From: Chloroherpeton thalassium ATCC 35110 | GTDB taxonomy: Bacteria > Bacteroidota > Chlorobiia > Chlorobiales > Chloroherpetonaceae | Direction of reading: 5' to 3' | DNA: 64,000 nt | Assembly (NCBI RefSeq): GCF_000020525.1 | Contig: NC_011026.1 | Span: forward strand, 1,966,001-2,030,000 | Shown: positions 63,451 through 64,000 of the stretch, piece after piece | Position numbering within the stretch: position 1 is the stretch's first letter | Layout: every line of letters begins with the position of its first letter | Made by a program: the position numbers and the translations under genes | The notes under the pieces: generated by a model | What the model was told of the DNA's origin: nothing | The model's database searches: none | Seen by the model: the letters and a program-made list of their open reading frames with translations, nothing else

Positions 63451-64000
63451 CTACTTCTTCGCTTTAAATAAAAACACTAAGCCGACCGTGAGGAATAAAA
63501 AATTTGGAATCCATGCGGAAAGAATCGGATCGACCGCGCCTTTGTAGCCGAGCGTCGAAAATGTTTTTTGCAAAATGATATAAAGAAAGCCGATGAGCAG
63601 GCTAATGCCTGCTTCCAACGCAATGCCGCTTCGCTTTTTTTCGGCGGAAAGCGGCACGCCGATTAAAATCACAATCAAACACGCGATGGGAAACGAAATC
63701 TTGATGTGATATTTCACCAGCGCCTCATCCACATTCGAAAAACCAGCTCGGCGCCGCGCTTCAATGTATTTCCAGTGCTCGTCGAGCGACATTTGGTCGA
63801 GCGCCGCGTTATTTTCCTCCAGCTCCTTCGCGCTAAAAACAAGCTGAACTGTATCAATTTTGGCGGCGTAGGAAAACTGCTCTTTTCCCGATTGAAAATC
63901 CCGATAATAGGCTTGGTAAAAAATCCATCTGGAAAGCGATGTATCGTAGGTCATTTTGGCCGCGTCGATTCGCCAAAGCATGTGGGATTTTTGATAATTT
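63451..64000 (-). CDS. LptF/LptG-type permease (YjgP/YjgQ), 5' part outside window
   Basis: The frame is open to the window edge (codons NYQKSH precede the first internal Met at 63981), so the start lies outside. The visible part (about 183 codons) is the C-terminal portion of a lipopolysaccharide export permease: periplasmic jellyroll end (SHMLWRIDAAKMTYDTSLSR ... FSYAAKIDTVQLVFSAKELE), EARRRAGFSNVDEALVKYHI and three final membrane helices (FPIACLIVILIGVPLSAEKK, SLLIGFLYIILQ, LFLTVGLVFLFKAKK). It works with LptB to extract LPS from the inner membrane. Confidence 0.88.
   Translation of the reverse strand, partial: NYQKSHMLWRIDAAKMTYDTSLSRWIFYQAYYRDFQSGKEQFSYAAKIDTVQLVFSAKELEENNAALDQMSLDEHWKYIEARRRAGFSNVDEALVKYHIKISFPIACLIVILIGVPLSAEKKRSGIALEAGISLLIGFLYIILQKTFSTLGYKGAVDPILSAWIPNFLFLTVGLVFLFKAKK

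Noticed and set aside
1-64000. CRISPR arrays, insertion sequences, prophage genes
   Set aside because: No regularly spaced repeats, no transposase (other than the Rpn-type nuclease) and no phage structural genes were seen.

Overview
The window reads as chromosome of a green sulfur bacterium (Chlorobiota). Chloroherpeton, perhaps C. thalassium, is my best guess; that name is inference from gene content, not a database match. The evidence is a large Mg-chelatase H subunit (BchH/S/T type), a plant-type carotene desaturase, a small protein resembling chlorosome envelope proteins CsmB/CsmF, a RuBisCO-like protein (type IV) and several Bacteroidota/Chlorobi-style lipoproteins. Genes are dense on both strands. 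There is no rRNA, CRISPR array, prophage or recognisable insertion sequence, and only one tRNA.

Layout. 1-6.9 kb: a cut membrane protein, PspC, RimO, an alpha/beta hydrolase overlapping a CDF-like membrane protein, a Wzx-type flippase, a STAS anti-anti-sigma protein and two small unknowns. 7.1-10.6 kb: a YoaK protein, an AT-rich stretch with a small V4R-like protein, and an Ig-like lipoprotein. 10.7-17.4 kb (plus strand): glycogen synthase, a GmhB-like HAD phosphatase, a DNRLRE-like lipoprotein, XseA, RadA and a degenerate GIY-YIG-like protein, followed by tRNA-Pro(CGG) on the minus strand. 17.6-24 kb: a TetR regulator and a complete tripartite RND efflux operon. 24.2-26.4 kb: a SMUG2-like DNA glycosylase facing a thiM-thiE operon whose thiE is frameshifted. 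26.7-29.6 kb: the csm-like gene with its own promoter, UTR hairpin and terminator, then YchF and a frameshifted EEP-family nuclease with an unknown partner. 29.6-37.8 kb: an unknown 320-aa protein, an M20 amidohydrolase, alanine dehydrogenase plus a membrane protein, a probably truncated exported protein beside an AT-rich Rpn-family nuclease, and PriA. 38-43.7 kb: carotenoid desaturase and BchH converge on a terminator. 43.7-51.7 kb: a Gfo/Idh/MocA oxidoreductase, UvrA, an ABC exporter half and a TPR protein. 52.1-54.9 kb: histidine kinase plus double-receiver regulator. 54.9-60.7 kb: a giant GH13 enzyme with a lysine-rich tail, then RuBisCO-like protein with YjbQ. 61-64 kb: a KtrA/TrkA-type RCK protein, a SAM hydrolase family protein, an FkbM methyltransferase and the 3' part of an LptF/LptG permease.

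How genes fit together. Pigment and antenna genes (desaturase, BchH, csm-like) are scattered singletons. GlgA and the GH13 protein both point to storage glucan. RimO, XseA, RadA, PriA, UvrA and the glycosylase are housekeeping or DNA-repair functions. Thiamine links two distant loci: thiE is broken by an apparent single-base loss, while YjbQ, a family with reported secondary thiamin-phosphate synthase activity, lies 35 kb away beside the RuBisCO-like gene.

I did not find an obviously new multi-gene system. The best leads are the thiE frameshift with an A6 slippage site, the frameshifted nuclease plus unknown partner, the Rpn nuclease next to a gene with a possible foreign tail, the histone-like tail on the GH13 protein, the paired direct repeats upstream of bchH and the UUCG hairpin in the csm leader.
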